Positions 1 through 8,518 of a DNA stretch of 64,000 bases are shown piece after piece. The notes beneath the pieces were generated by a model, which had not been told where the DNA came from, ran no database searches, and saw nothing but the letters and a program-made list of their open reading frames with translations. Numbering within the stretch: position 1 is the stretch's first letter; each line of letters begins with the position of its first letter. The position numbers and the translations under genes are program-made. The DNA comes from Absicoccus intestinalis (GTDB lineage Bacteria; Bacillota_I; Bacilli_A; Erysipelotrichales; Erysipelotrichaceae): NCBI RefSeq assembly GCF_033971885.1, contig NZ_JALBUS010000006.1, positions 49,729-113,728 of the forward strand, in the 5' to 3' direction.

Positions 1-1258
1 ATACATATTCTTGAATGATTTGAATGGTCTTTTGGATATCCTTTTGATCGTGGGCATCGGAAATAAACATCGCTTCAAATTGGCTGGGTGCCACATAAAT
101 GCCATGATCCAATAGGGTATGGAAATAGTTCGCAAAGGCTTGGGTATCACTGGTTTTTGCACTTTGATAATCGACAACTTCTTGATTCGTAAAGAAGACG
201 CTCATCAATGATCCGACCTGATTGACTGTATAGCTTTTCTTTCGATAGGCTTGGGCCAATTGCTTCGCTTTTTGATCGATGCGTTCATAGATATCTGGAT
301 CCGCCATTAATATCTTTAAGGTCTCGATTCCAGCGGTGGTCGCAATGGGATTGCCCGATAAGGTTCCTGCTTGATAGACCGAGCCGATGGGTGCGATCAC
401 ATCCATAATTTCTTTTTTGCCGCCATAGGCAGCTAAAGGCATACCACCCCCAATGATCTTTCCAAAGGTTGCCATATCGGGTTGGATACCATAATATTGA
501 CTGGCACCGCCTAGAGCTAATCGGAATCCGGTGATTACTTCATCAAAGATCAAAACGGTATCATAGCTTTGGGTGATCTTTCGTAAAAATTGTAAATAGC
601 CAGGTTTGGGTGGAACTACACCCATATTGGCCGCTACGGGTTCAATGATCAGAGCGGCAATTTGATGGGGATATCGTTCAAACAATTGTTGGATGGCTTT
701 TTCATCATTGTATGGCGCCAATAGCGTTGTTTTCGTATATCCTTCGGGTACGCCATCGCTATTCGCTACGGCTTGGGTCAATAAACCCGAACCGGCTTTA
801 ACCAATAAGCCATCGGAATGGCCATGATAACACCCTATACATTTGATGATGTAATCGCGGTGGGTATACCCACGTGCGGCACGAATCGCACTCATACAGG
901 CTTCCGTTCCACTACTGACTAAGCGTAATTTTTCAACAGCTGGATACGCCTGTTGGACCAATTGGGCCAATTCACTTTCTTTTTGGGTGGGGGCCCCAAA
1001 CGTTAATCCTTGGCTACATGCTTTTTGTACCGCTTGGATAACTTGCGGATGGGCATGTCCTAAAATGCCGGGTCCCCAACTACAGACATAATCAATAAAC
1101 GTATTGCCATCGATATCCATCACCTTGTCCCCTTGCGCATGATCAATAAATAAAGGCGTACCACCGACGGATTGAAACGCACGTACGGGTGAATTAACTC
1201 CACCTGGCATCAATTCAGAAGCCTGCGCAAAGGCTTTTTCGGAATGGTCAAAATGCAT
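1..1258 (-). CDS. hemL: Glutamate-1-semialdehyde 2,1-aminomutase, C-terminus cut by window edge
   Basis: PLP enzyme converting glutamate-1-semialdehyde to 5-aminolevulinate, last step of the C5 route to tetrapyrroles. From the ATG at 1258 there are 419 codons without a stop; the family is usually 425-430 residues, so only about ten residues are missing. The N-terminus (MHFDHSEKAFAQASELMPGG, then NSPVRAF) is typical. The PLP lysine is residue 267 in TFGKIIGGGMPLAAYGG. The start lies 11 bases inside the end of hemB, suggesting translational coupling. It is the last visible gene of the hem operon. Confidence 0.95.
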   Translation of the reverse strand, partial: MHFDHSEKAFAQASELMPGGVNSPVRAFQSVGGTPLFIDHAQGDKVMDIDGNTFIDYVCSWGPGILGHAHPQVIQAVQKACSQGLTFGAPTQKESELAQLVQQAYPAVEKLRLVSSGTEACMSAIRAARGYTHRDYIIKCIGCYHGHSDGLLVKAGSGLLTQAVANSDGVPEGYTKTTLLAPYNDEKAIQQLFERYPHQIAALIIEPVAANMGVVPPKPGYLQFLRKITQSYDTVLIFDEVITGFRLALGGASQYYGIQPDMATFGKIIGGGMPLAAYGGKKEIMDVIAPIGSVYQAGTLSGNPIATTAGIETLKILMADPDIYERIDQKAKQLAQAYRKKSYTVNQVGSLMSVFFTNQEVVDYQSAKTSDTQAFANYFHTLLDHGIYVAPSQFEAMFISDAHDQKDIQKTIQIIQEYV

Positions 1259-2228
1259 AGACTTCACCCGTTTCTAACCAATGGGCCATCTCTAAGGCAT
1301 GATAGGTAATGATGATTTGTGCACCCGCTCGTTTCATGGCCATCAAATTTTCACATACGATACGTTTTTCATCGATCATTCCAGCTTTGGCAGCGGCTTT
1401 GACCATGGCATATTCCCCACTGACATTATAGACAGCCAAAGGTACATCATATTGTTCCGATACGGCTTTGACCACATCCAAATAGGCCAATGCAGGTTTG
1501 ACCATGACAATGTCAGCGCCCATATCGATATCATTCTCTACTTCGCGAACGCCTTCTTTTCCATTGCGTGGATCCATTTGATACGATCGACGATCCCCGA
1601 AACAAGGAGCAGACCCAGCCGCATCTCGGAAAGGTGAATAATAGCCCGATGCATATTTTGCGCTATAGCCCATGATCGGTGTTTGATAAAAACCATGGGC
1701 ATCCAAGGCTTGGCGAATGGCGGTGATGTCGCCATCCATCATATCGCTAGGTGCAACTATGTCGGCACCAGCTTGGACACAGCACACGGCCATCTTGGCC
1801 AATAACGGTAAGGTCTCATCGTTTAATATGGTATGTTCATGTACCAAGCCACAATGTCCATGATCGGTATATTCACATAAACATACATCCGCAACCACCA
1901 ATTGATGTGGTAACTTCGATTTGATATAGGTAATGGCTTGTGCCAAGATGCCCTGGGGATCGTAGGCGGCAGATCCTACGGCATCTTTATGAGCGGGTAC
2001 GCCAAATAATAAGATACCGGAGATACCGGATGCTTGTACGCGTTCTAATTCTTCATCGATGCGATCCAAGGAATAGCGATAAATGCCTGGCATCGTGTCA
2101 ATAGGTTCTTTGACGTTGGTGCCTTCGACCACAAATAGGGGATAAATCAGATCTTTTGGATCCAGTCGGGTCTCACAGACTAAATTGCGTAAGGTCTCAT
2201 TTTGACGGAGACGACGAAATCGTTTCAT
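1248..2228 (-). CDS. hemB: Porphobilinogen synthase (delta-aminolevulinic acid dehydratase)
   Basis: Cytosolic enzyme condensing two 5-aminolevulinates to porphobilinogen. With the start at 2228 the protein is 326 residues, normal for the family. Schiff-base lysines are seen at about 191 (GYSAKYASGYYSPFRDA) and 244 (VMVKPALAYLD). A cysteine cluster at about 116, 118 and 126 (CLCEYTDHGHC) marks the zinc-dependent type. The start at 2228 is preferred over an ATG at 2234 because GGAGG then lies 7 bases upstream and the start overlaps the upstream stop as ATGA. Confidence 0.96.
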   Translation of the reverse strand: MKRFRRLRQNETLRNLVCETRLDPKDLIYPLFVVEGTNVKEPIDTMPGIYRYSLDRIDEELERVQASGISGILLFGVPAHKDAVGSAAYDPQGILAQAITYIKSKLPHQLVVADVCLCEYTDHGHCGLVHEHTILNDETLPLLAKMAVCCVQAGADIVAPSDMMDGDITAIRQALDAHGFYQTPIMGYSAKYASGYYSPFRDAAGSAPCFGDRRSYQMDPRNGKEGVREVENDIDMGADIVMVKPALAYLDVVKAVSEQYDVPLAVYNVSGEYAMVKAAAKAGMIDEKRIVCENLMAMKRAGAQIIITYHALEMAHWLETGEVYAF

Positions 2229-3604
2229 AAACATTCCTCCAATTTCTGTATCAAACTTGAAATGGTTGCTTGTTGAGCAACTTGTATATTTTGTATATGA
2301 TGGGCAGCCAGAGCCGCTTGTGTATAGGGTCCAATAGCCAAGACTTGCGTGTGTGAATCGATTTGTCCGTCGTGTTGAAAAAAAGCGTGAACCCCTTGAG
2401 CACTACCAAAAATCGCAAAGTCTTCATGAATATCTTGCACAGGACCAATGGTCGTATCATAGATGGGAATCTGGGTATAGTCAATGCCGGCTGCATCCAA
2501 TCGCCTAGACAATACCGAATTCCCTTTTTGGGCTCGTAAGATCAATAGGTTGGCATCGGGCCATTCACATAAAAGATCCGCCAATCCATCGGATGTATAG
2601 GTCGATGGAATATGGTCTGCATGGATTCGATAGGTATCATATAAATACTTGGCGCTGCTCGGGCCGATGGTCACAAATTGGAGATGGCTGATTTCACGCA
2701 CATCATCCACCATTTGGAACAGACCATCGATAACTGCTTTTCCAGTCAAGACCACATGACTATAGGCATGAAAATCGATTTTCTTAGGGCTATGATAGAC
2801 AATTTGTACATACGCTTGTCGACTACATGGGATCGGGCATTGGTCTTGAAAGGTGCGGGTAAAATGGTCCGTGCCACAAACCACGACGCTTGGGGCCTTT
2901 GTGCGAAGATCCAAAGCAGCAACTTGTCCGATGACAAGGATGGCTGGAGTCCCGATTTGAGGATCTTTTAGTGCCGCTTTGATCGTTTCTAAGGTACAGT
3001 TCTTGCGATAGGCATCGTGTCGCGTACCGCGGCAAAGGATCGCCACCGGAGTAGAGCCGGGTTTTCCATTTTGGATCAGATCATCGGCAATTTGAGCGGC
3101 GTTGCCAACACTCATCAAAAAGACCAAGGTGCCGGGTAGTTGGGCGTATGGAGCCACATCCACTTTTCCGGTTCGAGTATGACCAGTGATCACACTAAAA
3201 CTACGACTGATCGATCGATGCGTCAAGGGAATTCCCATGGTTTCCGGTACGGCAATGGCACTGGAAATGCCGGGAATCACTTCGTAGGGAATCTTTGCTT
3301 GGGCCAAGGCCATGCATTCTTCGCCGCCGCGGCCAAACACAAAGGGATCGCCGCCTTTTAAGCGTACAACGATCGAGGTCTTGCCTTTTTCAATCAATAA
3401 TTGATTGATGGCTTCTTGGGATAGTGCATGTTGGCCGGCTCGTTTGCCCACATACATGGTTTCGGCCTTGGTTTGTTCGAGAATGGTTGCATCCACCAAG
3501 GCATCGTAAATCAATACATCACAGATTTGGATCAGATGTCGCACTTGGACGCTCATCAAATCTAGATTGCCGGGTCCTGCTCCGCATAGATAGACTTTAC
3601 CCAT
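2225..3604 (-). CDS. cobA-hemD: Fused uroporphyrinogen-III C-methyltransferase / uroporphyrinogen-III synthase
   Basis: Two-domain enzyme of 459 residues. Residues 1 to about 235 are a SUMT (CobA) domain with the SAM-site start KVYLCGAGPGNLDLMS and RLKGGDPFVFGRGGEE; it methylates uroporphyrinogen III to precorrin-2. The remaining 220 residues are a divergent HemD-like synthase that closes hydroxymethylbilane to uroporphyrinogen III. HemD sequences are poorly conserved, so that half rests on length, position and context. The start at 3604 overlaps the hemC stop by 8 bases; an upstream ATG at 3637 adds 11 residues before the conserved beginning and is less likely. Such fusions are known in Firmicutes and channel flux toward siroheme or B12. 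Confidence 0.92.
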   Translation of the reverse strand: MGKVYLCGAGPGNLDLMSVQVRHLIQICDVLIYDALVDATILEQTKAETMYVGKRAGQHALSQEAINQLLIEKGKTSIVVRLKGGDPFVFGRGGEECMALAQAKIPYEVIPGISSAIAVPETMGIPLTHRSISRSFSVITGHTRTGKVDVAPYAQLPGTLVFLMSVGNAAQIADDLIQNGKPGSTPVAILCRGTRHDAYRKNCTLETIKAALKDPQIGTPAILVIGQVAALDLRTKAPSVVVCGTDHFTRTFQDQCPIPCSRQAYVQIVYHSPKKIDFHAYSHVVLTGKAVIDGLFQMVDDVREISHLQFVTIGPSSAKYLYDTYRIHADHIPSTYTSDGLADLLCEWPDANLLILRAQKGNSVLSRRLDAAGIDYTQIPIYDTTIGPVQDIHEDFAIFGSAQGVHAFFQHDGQIDSHTQVLAIGPYTQAALAAHHIQNIQVAQQATISSLIQKLEECL

Positions 3605-4424
3605 AGAGAATACCTGCCATTTCTTGCATACAAGCATCGACCTGGTCTAGCTTGGTTTGGCGTGTAAGAATGGGCGAATCTTGATAAAACGCTTGAATTT
3701 GGAGAGTCTGATCATCGATCCATTGAGCATAGGCACTGGCGGCATCGTGACAATCTGCATGCATCAAAGCCATCAATTTGCGTTCGGTATCAAATAGGAC
3801 ATGGGTCTTTTTATCGTCAATGTCTTTGGGTAATGTGAATCCCGCTTTGGTTTCGATGGCAATGATTCCTTGTGCCGTAGCGGGCAGGATATCCAAAGCT
3901 TGAACAACATAAGAGCTCAAATCGATGTGCAAGCGATCCAATCCGGCTTGGGCAAGAATGAGACCGTCATAATCGCCTTCTTCTAATTTTCGCAGGCGGG
4001 TCTCTACATTGCCACGAATCGTCTTGATCTGACAAGTGGGATCGATGCGAGTATATAGCTGGGCGCGTCGGGGGCTGGATGTGCCAATGATCGCACCGGG
4101 TTGGATCTTGGTCTTGGAAATTAATAAATCAGCCGGATTGGCTCGAGCTAATACAGCAGGTACCGCAAAGCCATCTCTGATTTGACTGGGCATGTCCTTG
4201 CCACTATGGACAGCCATATCGATTTGATCATTCAATAAAGCTTGTTCAAACGCGGAAATAAATAAGCCTTTGCCACCAATGGATGCCAAAGATCGATCTT
4301 GAATCTGATCACCTTTGGAGATAATGGGTACGATTTGGACGGGGACTTGTAGCGCATCCACGACCATTTGTGTCTGGATCGTTGCTAGGGGTGATGTTCG
4401 TGTACCAATTCGTAATTTAGTCAT
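3597..4424 (-). CDS. hemC: Hydroxymethylbilane synthase (porphobilinogen deaminase)
   Basis: Polymerises four porphobilinogens to hydroxymethylbilane. Visible features: N-terminal RIGTRTSPLATIQ, HSGKDMP with the catalytic aspartate near residue 77, GTSSPRR at 114-120, and the cysteine near 225 (HADCHDAASAYA) that should carry the dipyrromethane cofactor. At 275 residues it is shorter than the usual 300-315, mainly in the C-terminal domain. Its ATG overlaps the stop of the precorrin-2 dehydrogenase gene by 8 bases. Essential for every downstream tetrapyrrole. Confidence 0.95.
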   Translation of the reverse strand: MTKLRIGTRTSPLATIQTQMVVDALQVPVQIVPIISKGDQIQDRSLASIGGKGLFISAFEQALLNDQIDMAVHSGKDMPSQIRDGFAVPAVLARANPADLLISKTKIQPGAIIGTSSPRRAQLYTRIDPTCQIKTIRGNVETRLRKLEEGDYDGLILAQAGLDRLHIDLSSYVVQALDILPATAQGIIAIETKAGFTLPKDIDDKKTHVLFDTERKLMALMHADCHDAASAYAQWIDDQTLQIQAFYQDSPILTRQTKLDQVDACMQEMAGILYG

Positions 4425-4983
4425 TTTTTGCCTCTCTGAATAATTCTGCTAGTTTTGTTTGAAGCGCTATTTTGCGTTGGGATGGATCATGGATCGATCG
4501 AAGTAGTTTTTTACGATAGATCCCCATGGCTGTATTGATCGATCCCAAAGATGGGGGTAAGACCGTTTGAATCTGCGCTTTGATCCATTGGGTCAACAAG
4601 GGGCTTTTTCCACTGCTCGAGATGCCAATGATGACATCGTCTTGTTTGACGATAGCCGGAAAGATAAAAGTACATAAAGCGGGATCATCCACCACATTGA
4701 CCAAGATGCGTTCTTGTTTACATTTTTGGGCAATCCAAGCATTGACTTTTCTTTGATTGGTAGCGGCAATGATCAAGTCATATCGTGTGTCGATATCTGT
4801 CGGCTTCACAGATCGGATCTCATAGGGATAGGATCGAAGGGAATCACAAATCGTTTCACTAATGATATGGATATCGGCACCAAATTGTTTCAATTGATTG
4901 GCTTTTCGTAAGGCTGTCTTTTGCCCACCAATGATCAAGACTTGTTTCTGATTGAGATCGATCATAACGGGAAAGTAACTCAT
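4417..4983 (-). CDS. Precorrin-2 dehydrogenase / sirohydrochlorin chelatase-like protein (Met8/SirC family)
   Basis: About 188 residues with an N-terminal NAD-binding fold (VLIIGGQKTALRKANQL) and a C-terminal segment containing GISSSGKSPLLTQWIK, the hallmark of the CysG N-terminal/Met8/SirC family. It oxidises precorrin-2 to sirohydrochlorin; some members also insert iron. The ATG at 4983 overlaps the hemA stop as ATGA, which decides the start over one 15 bases upstream. The position between hemA and hemC in a cobA-containing operon supports a siroheme or cobalamin branch. Whether it chelates iron cannot be read from the sequence. Confidence 0.9.
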   Translation of the reverse strand: MSYFPVMIDLNQKQVLIIGGQKTALRKANQLKQFGADIHIISETICDSLRSYPYEIRSVKPTDIDTRYDLIIAATNQRKVNAWIAQKCKQERILVNVVDDPALCTFIFPAIVKQDDVIIGISSSGKSPLLTQWIKAQIQTVLPPSLGSINTAMGIYRKKLLRSIHDPSQRKIALQTKLAELFREAKND

Positions 4984-6074
4984 TGGTTGGTCACCCACTT
5001 TTCAAGCCAGGAAGCGATGGCATCCATCTGTTCATAGGAGTCAGTCTTGCGTAATGAATAGACAAAAGATTCCATGGTTTTTTCTTTGATTTGGGGCAAA
5101 TACGCAATCAGATCGTGCATCCGTAATTCTTTTAAAATGTCCGATACCCCTTGATCAATGGTAACTTGTGCCCTTTGGGCATAGCCCAGTTTCTTTTGAT
5201 TATTGGTTTTGGCCAGTTGTTGAAAATGATCGATATTCAAATAGGTGCAATGGGGCAATTCTTGTAGATGTGGATCCATGTCGTTGGGAACGGCTAGATC
5301 GATAAACAAGCGTGGTTTCGTATCGATATGTTTTTCTAGTTCTGCTTTGGTGATCGTATAATGAGGACTGGATGTAGCACTGATGATGACATCGGCTTGT
5401 GGAATCAGGTCATATCGTTCTTTGTAGGGTTTCATCGTTACTTGTGGATAGGTCGCAAACAAAGAAACATTGTGTTGACGGGTCGTACCAATCAGCGCGA
5501 TGTTTGGTTTGGCCAGGATGTTTTTGGCGGTGATGCTGCCAATCTTGCCACTAATCCCAATGATCAATACAGAATGAGCGCCAAAGTCAAACACCGCATG
5601 GGCCGCCAAGGTACCTATGGAAACGGAAGTGGAAGACAGTCCGGTCTGGGTCTTGATTTGTTTCACCGTTTTCATGACCATTTGAAAGATCGTATTAAAC
5701 GTATACGAGGTCTTTTTTAATTGACGCGCATCTTCATAGGCTTCTTTGACTTGACGATAGATTTCATCTTCCCCCAAGACCATGGAGTCCATGCCACAGG
5801 CTACGCGTGCCAAATGACGAATGGCACCAGCCGATGTATAGGTCGCAATATAGGGCATCAAAGCATCGCGATCCAATGCTTTGAAACGACAGAGTTGTTC
5901 TTCCATCGCATTGATGTCGATGTCAAAATAGATTTCCAAACGGTTACAAGTAGAAAGGATAACGCATTGTCCTTCGATCTGGTCAAAAAATTGTGCTTTT
6001 TCATTGAAATCAAAGGCCAATAAATTGCGAATTTCAATGGGAGCTATTTTATAGGAGATACTGATACAATTCAT
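4980..6074 (-). CDS. hemA: Glutamyl-tRNA reductase
   Basis: NADPH-dependent reduction of glutamyl-tRNA(Glu) to glutamate-1-semialdehyde, first committed step of the C5 pathway. The catalytic cysteine is residue 43 in ILSTCNRLEIYF; the active-site motif GMDSMVLGEDEIYRQVKEA lies at 94-112. The nucleotide-binding loop is unusual (VLIIGISGKIGS, 169-180). The protein is 364 residues rather than the common 410-450, with a reduced C-terminal dimerisation region, as in some clostridial HemA. First gene of the operon. I see no ribosome binding site, and a TATAAT lies 7 bases before the ATG. Confidence 0.94.
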   Translation of the reverse strand: MNCISISYKIAPIEIRNLLAFDFNEKAQFFDQIEGQCVILSTCNRLEIYFDIDINAMEEQLCRFKALDRDALMPYIATYTSAGAIRHLARVACGMDSMVLGEDEIYRQVKEAYEDARQLKKTSYTFNTIFQMVMKTVKQIKTQTGLSSTSVSIGTLAAHAVFDFGAHSVLIIGISGKIGSITAKNILAKPNIALIGTTRQHNVSLFATYPQVTMKPYKERYDLIPQADVIISATSSPHYTITKAELEKHIDTKPRLFIDLAVPNDMDPHLQELPHCTYLNIDHFQQLAKTNNQKKLGYAQRAQVTIDQGVSDILKELRMHDLIAYLPQIKEKTMESFVYSLRKTDSYEQMDAIASWLEKWVTNQ

Positions 6075-6081
6075 GGTTTTT

Positions 6082-6087
6082 ATTATA
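6082..6087 (-). promoter_or_regulatory. Promoter -10 element directly upstream of hemA
   Basis: Read on the minus strand, TATAAT is followed by seven bases (AAAAACC) and then the hemA ATG. A start site 6-8 bases after the hexamer would fall on or next to the start codon, predicting a leaderless or nearly leaderless mRNA. No good -35 is visible 17 bases upstream. Confidence 0.5.
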
Positions 6088-6109
6088 CTACAAACCGACT
6101 TGGCTTTGG

Positions 6110-6121
6110 TTGCCTAGGCAA
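6110..6121. promoter_or_regulatory. 12-bp perfect palindrome between hemA and the divergent regulator gene
   Basis: TTGCCTAGGCAA is a perfect palindrome in the short intergenic space between the hem operon and the LuxR-type gene. It is a plausible operator for a dimeric regulator acting on either side. No experimental basis; a 12-bp palindrome can occur by chance. Confidence 0.3.
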
Positions 6122-6168
6122 ATCACTAAAAGTTTTGTATAGTAATGATAAAGGATAACTTAACATAT

Positions 6169-7605
6169 ATGCTTTATAATATTTCTTTTGATATCTGTGC
6201 AATTGCTTTGACATGGATGGCCATTTATACCCTTTTTTATCGGCGCAACCACCATACACGTTCCAGTCGGATCTTTTTGATCTTATTGTTGATGCACATG
6301 GTTGCTTTGATCACCGACATTGCGAGTACCTTTGCGAATTCCTATCCCACTCTCACATCACCTTTTTTCCGTGATGCGATGAACTTTATTTTTTTAGCTA
6401 TCCATTCCAGTGAAGCTTTTGTGTTCCTATACTTTTTGATCGTTGACTTAGAAATTGGGCATACGACCCATCGTTATACAAAGATCTTGCTCCTTTTCCC
6501 TGAGTGTTGTTTCATTCTTTTTCCTTTGCTTCTTAATCCTTGGACACATGCGGTTTTCTATTATGACAAAGCCAATCTGTATGTCCATGGATCCATGATG
6601 TATATGCTCTATGGGGCTGTGTATTTGTATCTGGCCCTTTCTCTGGGTTTGATCATTCATAAAAGAGAGCGTTTGACACAACGGCAATATCGTACCTTAT
6701 TGTATTTATTTCTATTGTCAGGCATACCGGTTTTGATCCAAAGTCTTTTCATGCCTCACCAACTCATTGAAATGTATTTTCAGGCTTTAGGTTTCTATGG
6801 CTTTTTACAACTCATTGATCCCATTGATGAATACTATCATCCGGTTACGCGTATCAAAAATTTTCAAGCGATGATCAACGATCTATCGCCCTATTTTGTG
6901 AATCAACGATCAACCTATGCCATCATCCTAAAAATATCGCAATTGGACGTCTTATCGTTTTTCTCTCAAACAAGTGATATTTCGCATAGTTATCGTTTAA
7001 TGATCACCGATTGGCTAGCCAATCTTGTGGAAAAGGGACATTGTTACGATTGTGAATATGGCATCTATGTCTTAACTATCAATGATGATCCCACATTCAT
7101 TTGTCAAATCATCCAAAATCGTATGGCCAATCCCTGGCAGCATCGCCAATACGCTTACCAATTTTCGGTTCAGATCACGGCAGTACAAATTGGTGAAGAT
7201 ATTCATTCCATGGATACTTTTGGCCAAATGGTGCACATCCCGTATTTTCATACGGAACAGGGATGTGTATTCCAAACCGTAGAAGATCTTGAACGGGAGT
7301 CAAAAGAATTCATGACGCATCAAAGACCGGAAATCCCCTTTGCGTTGCAAGAAGCTTTGGATGCGTTTCTTCATGGCTTTGCGACCTTGACTCCAGCGGA
7401 ACGATCCATTACGGATTTATACATCCATGGTCATGAGATTCGTGAAATTCCGGATATCGCTTGTATTAGTGCCAATACGGTCAAAAAGCACAACAAAAAT
7501 ATCTATCGGAAATTGGGCATCAAGTCCAAAGAAGAATTATTGATTTATGTGGATCTCTTTCAACGATGTGGTCGTATCCAGGATCTCTATTCATATGCCA
7601 AATAG
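6169..7605 (+). CDS. Membrane-bound LuxR-family transcriptional regulator
   Basis: A 478-residue protein with a strongly hydrophobic N-terminal half (about seven membrane segments up to residue 225), a soluble linker, and a C-terminal LuxR/GerE helix-turn-helix (TPAERSITDLYIHG then ISANTVKKHNKNIYRKLGIK). It is likely a one-component membrane sensor-regulator; the signal is unknown. The start at 6169 is chosen because AAGGA lies 13 bases before it; an in-frame ATG at 6145 adds eight residues and lacks a ribosome binding site. It is divergent from hemA, so regulation of the hem operon is possible but not shown. Confidence 0.8.
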   Translation: MLYNISFDICAIALTWMAIYTLFYRRNHHTRSSRIFLILLLMHMVALITDIASTFANSYPTLTSPFFRDAMNFIFLAIHSSEAFVFLYFLIVDLEIGHTTHRYTKILLLFPECCFILFPLLLNPWTHAVFYYDKANLYVHGSMMYMLYGAVYLYLALSLGLIIHKRERLTQRQYRTLLYLFLLSGIPVLIQSLFMPHQLIEMYFQALGFYGFLQLIDPIDEYYHPVTRIKNFQAMINDLSPYFVNQRSTYAIILKISQLDVLSFFSQTSDISHSYRLMITDWLANLVEKGHCYDCEYGIYVLTINDDPTFICQIIQNRMANPWQHRQYAYQFSVQITAVQIGEDIHSMDTFGQMVHIPYFHTEQGCVFQTVEDLERESKEFMTHQRPEIPFALQEALDAFLHGFATLTPAERSITDLYIHGHEIREIPDIACISANTVKKHNKNIYRKLGIKSKEELLIYVDLFQRCGRIQDLYSYAK

Positions 7606-7624
7606 TACCCTAGGGGTACTATTT
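7600..7624 (+). terminator. Inverted repeat overlapping the regulator stop codon
   Basis: AAATAGTACCC, a two-base loop, then GGGGTACTATTT: a near-perfect hairpin containing the TAG stop. The T-run after it is short, so termination may be weak. A similar AGTACCCC/GGGGTACT hairpin follows nth. Confidence 0.5.
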
Positions 7625-7672
7625 GAACGTTTTTTATCATGGTATAAATAAAATAGAAAGAGAGGAAATCCC

Positions 7673-8026
7673 ATGAAAAAGCGTTTGCTGATCAGCTTGT
7701 TTACTATCTTATTCTTGGTGGTGGGGTGTGGCAGTGCCAAATATGCGAATAGTAAATATCTTGGCACATGGAAGGCTACTCAAGCCGAAGCGTATGGTGT
7801 ATCGATTTCAACGGAATCTGTTATTGGTGAATTCTCCATGGATCTAAAGGAAGATGGTAGTGCAAAAGTAATCATCGATAAAGATACATACAAAGGAGAA
7901 TGGGAAGAAATCAAAGAGGGGATCCAATTAAAAGATGCCAAAGATACGATGGATTTCAAAGCCAAAGATGGCCATTTGATCCTTGAATACAGTGGAGCTA
8001 CGATCCTCTTTGAAAAACAAAAGTAA
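7673..8026 (+). CDS. Small secreted lipoprotein
   Basis: A 117-residue protein with a lipoprotein signal peptide: MKKR, a hydrophobic stretch, and lipobox LVVGC with the lipidated cysteine at residue 19. The mature part (YLGTWKATQAEAYGVS...) looks like a small beta-rich domain with the pattern of lipocalin-like or DUF4854-type lipoproteins, but I cannot name a function. GAGAGGAAATCCC before the ATG supplies the ribosome binding site. It stands alone between two hairpins and is probably monocistronic. Confidence 0.75.
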   Translation: MKKRLLISLFTILFLVVGCGSAKYANSKYLGTWKATQAEAYGVSISTESVIGEFSMDLKEDGSAKVIIDKDTYKGEWEEIKEGIQLKDAKDTMDFKAKDGHLILEYSGATILFEKQK

Positions 8027-8062
8027 AGGTACGATCACATAAGATCGTACCCTTTGTTTTTT
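8025..8062. terminator. Bidirectional terminator
   Basis: AAAGGTACGATC, a six-base loop, then GATCGTACC followed by CTTTGTTTTTT. It covers the stop codons of the convergent lipoprotein and ACT-domain genes and can serve both. Confidence 0.8.
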
Positions 8063-8436
8063 AGACTGATTTCTAATTCTTCCTCTTCTTCACAATGAAT
8101 CAACATAATGGGTTGTGGGGTGTCCCAACCAAACGTTGTATATAAATAATCAATATTGATGTTGCATTCTTTGACATCTTCCAATAAATGGTTCAAGCTA
8201 CCCACTTCATTGGAAACACGAACGGCTAAAACGGAATCCAAGTGAGTCAAGTATCGTTTCTTTAAGATTTCTTGTGCTTTCTCTGTGTCGGAAACGATCA
8301 TACGGACAATCGCGAAAGCAGAACTATCATTGGTCAATAGCGCATATAAATTGATATTGGCATCGGCTAATTCTTTCGTAATATCGTTGATTGCGCCTTT
8401 CTTATTTTCGGCAAAAACCGAAAGTTGTTTCATCAT
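8035..8436 (-). CDS. Tandem ACT-domain protein
   Basis: A 133-residue protein made of two ACT repeats. The first starts QLSVFAENKKGAINDITKEL and the second begins near residue 72 (LAVRVSNEVGSLNHLLEDV). ACT domains bind amino acids or other small ligands; stand-alone tandem ACT proteins usually have unknown regulatory roles. AGGAGG lies 8 bases before the ATG at 8436, so that Met rather than the following one (8433) is used. No catalytic domain is attached. Confidence 0.85.
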   Translation of the reverse strand: MMKQLSVFAENKKGAINDITKELADANINLYALLTNDSSAFAIVRMIVSDTEKAQEILKKRYLTHLDSVLAVRVSNEVGSLNHLLEDVKECNINIDYLYTTFGWDTPQPIMLIHCEEEEELEISLKNKGYDLM

Positions 8437-8518
8437 GGTTGCATCCTCCTAAGTTTCCTCTATTATACGCGGAATTATGATAAGATACCAATAGAACATA
8501 GGTTTGGAGGTAAAGAAA

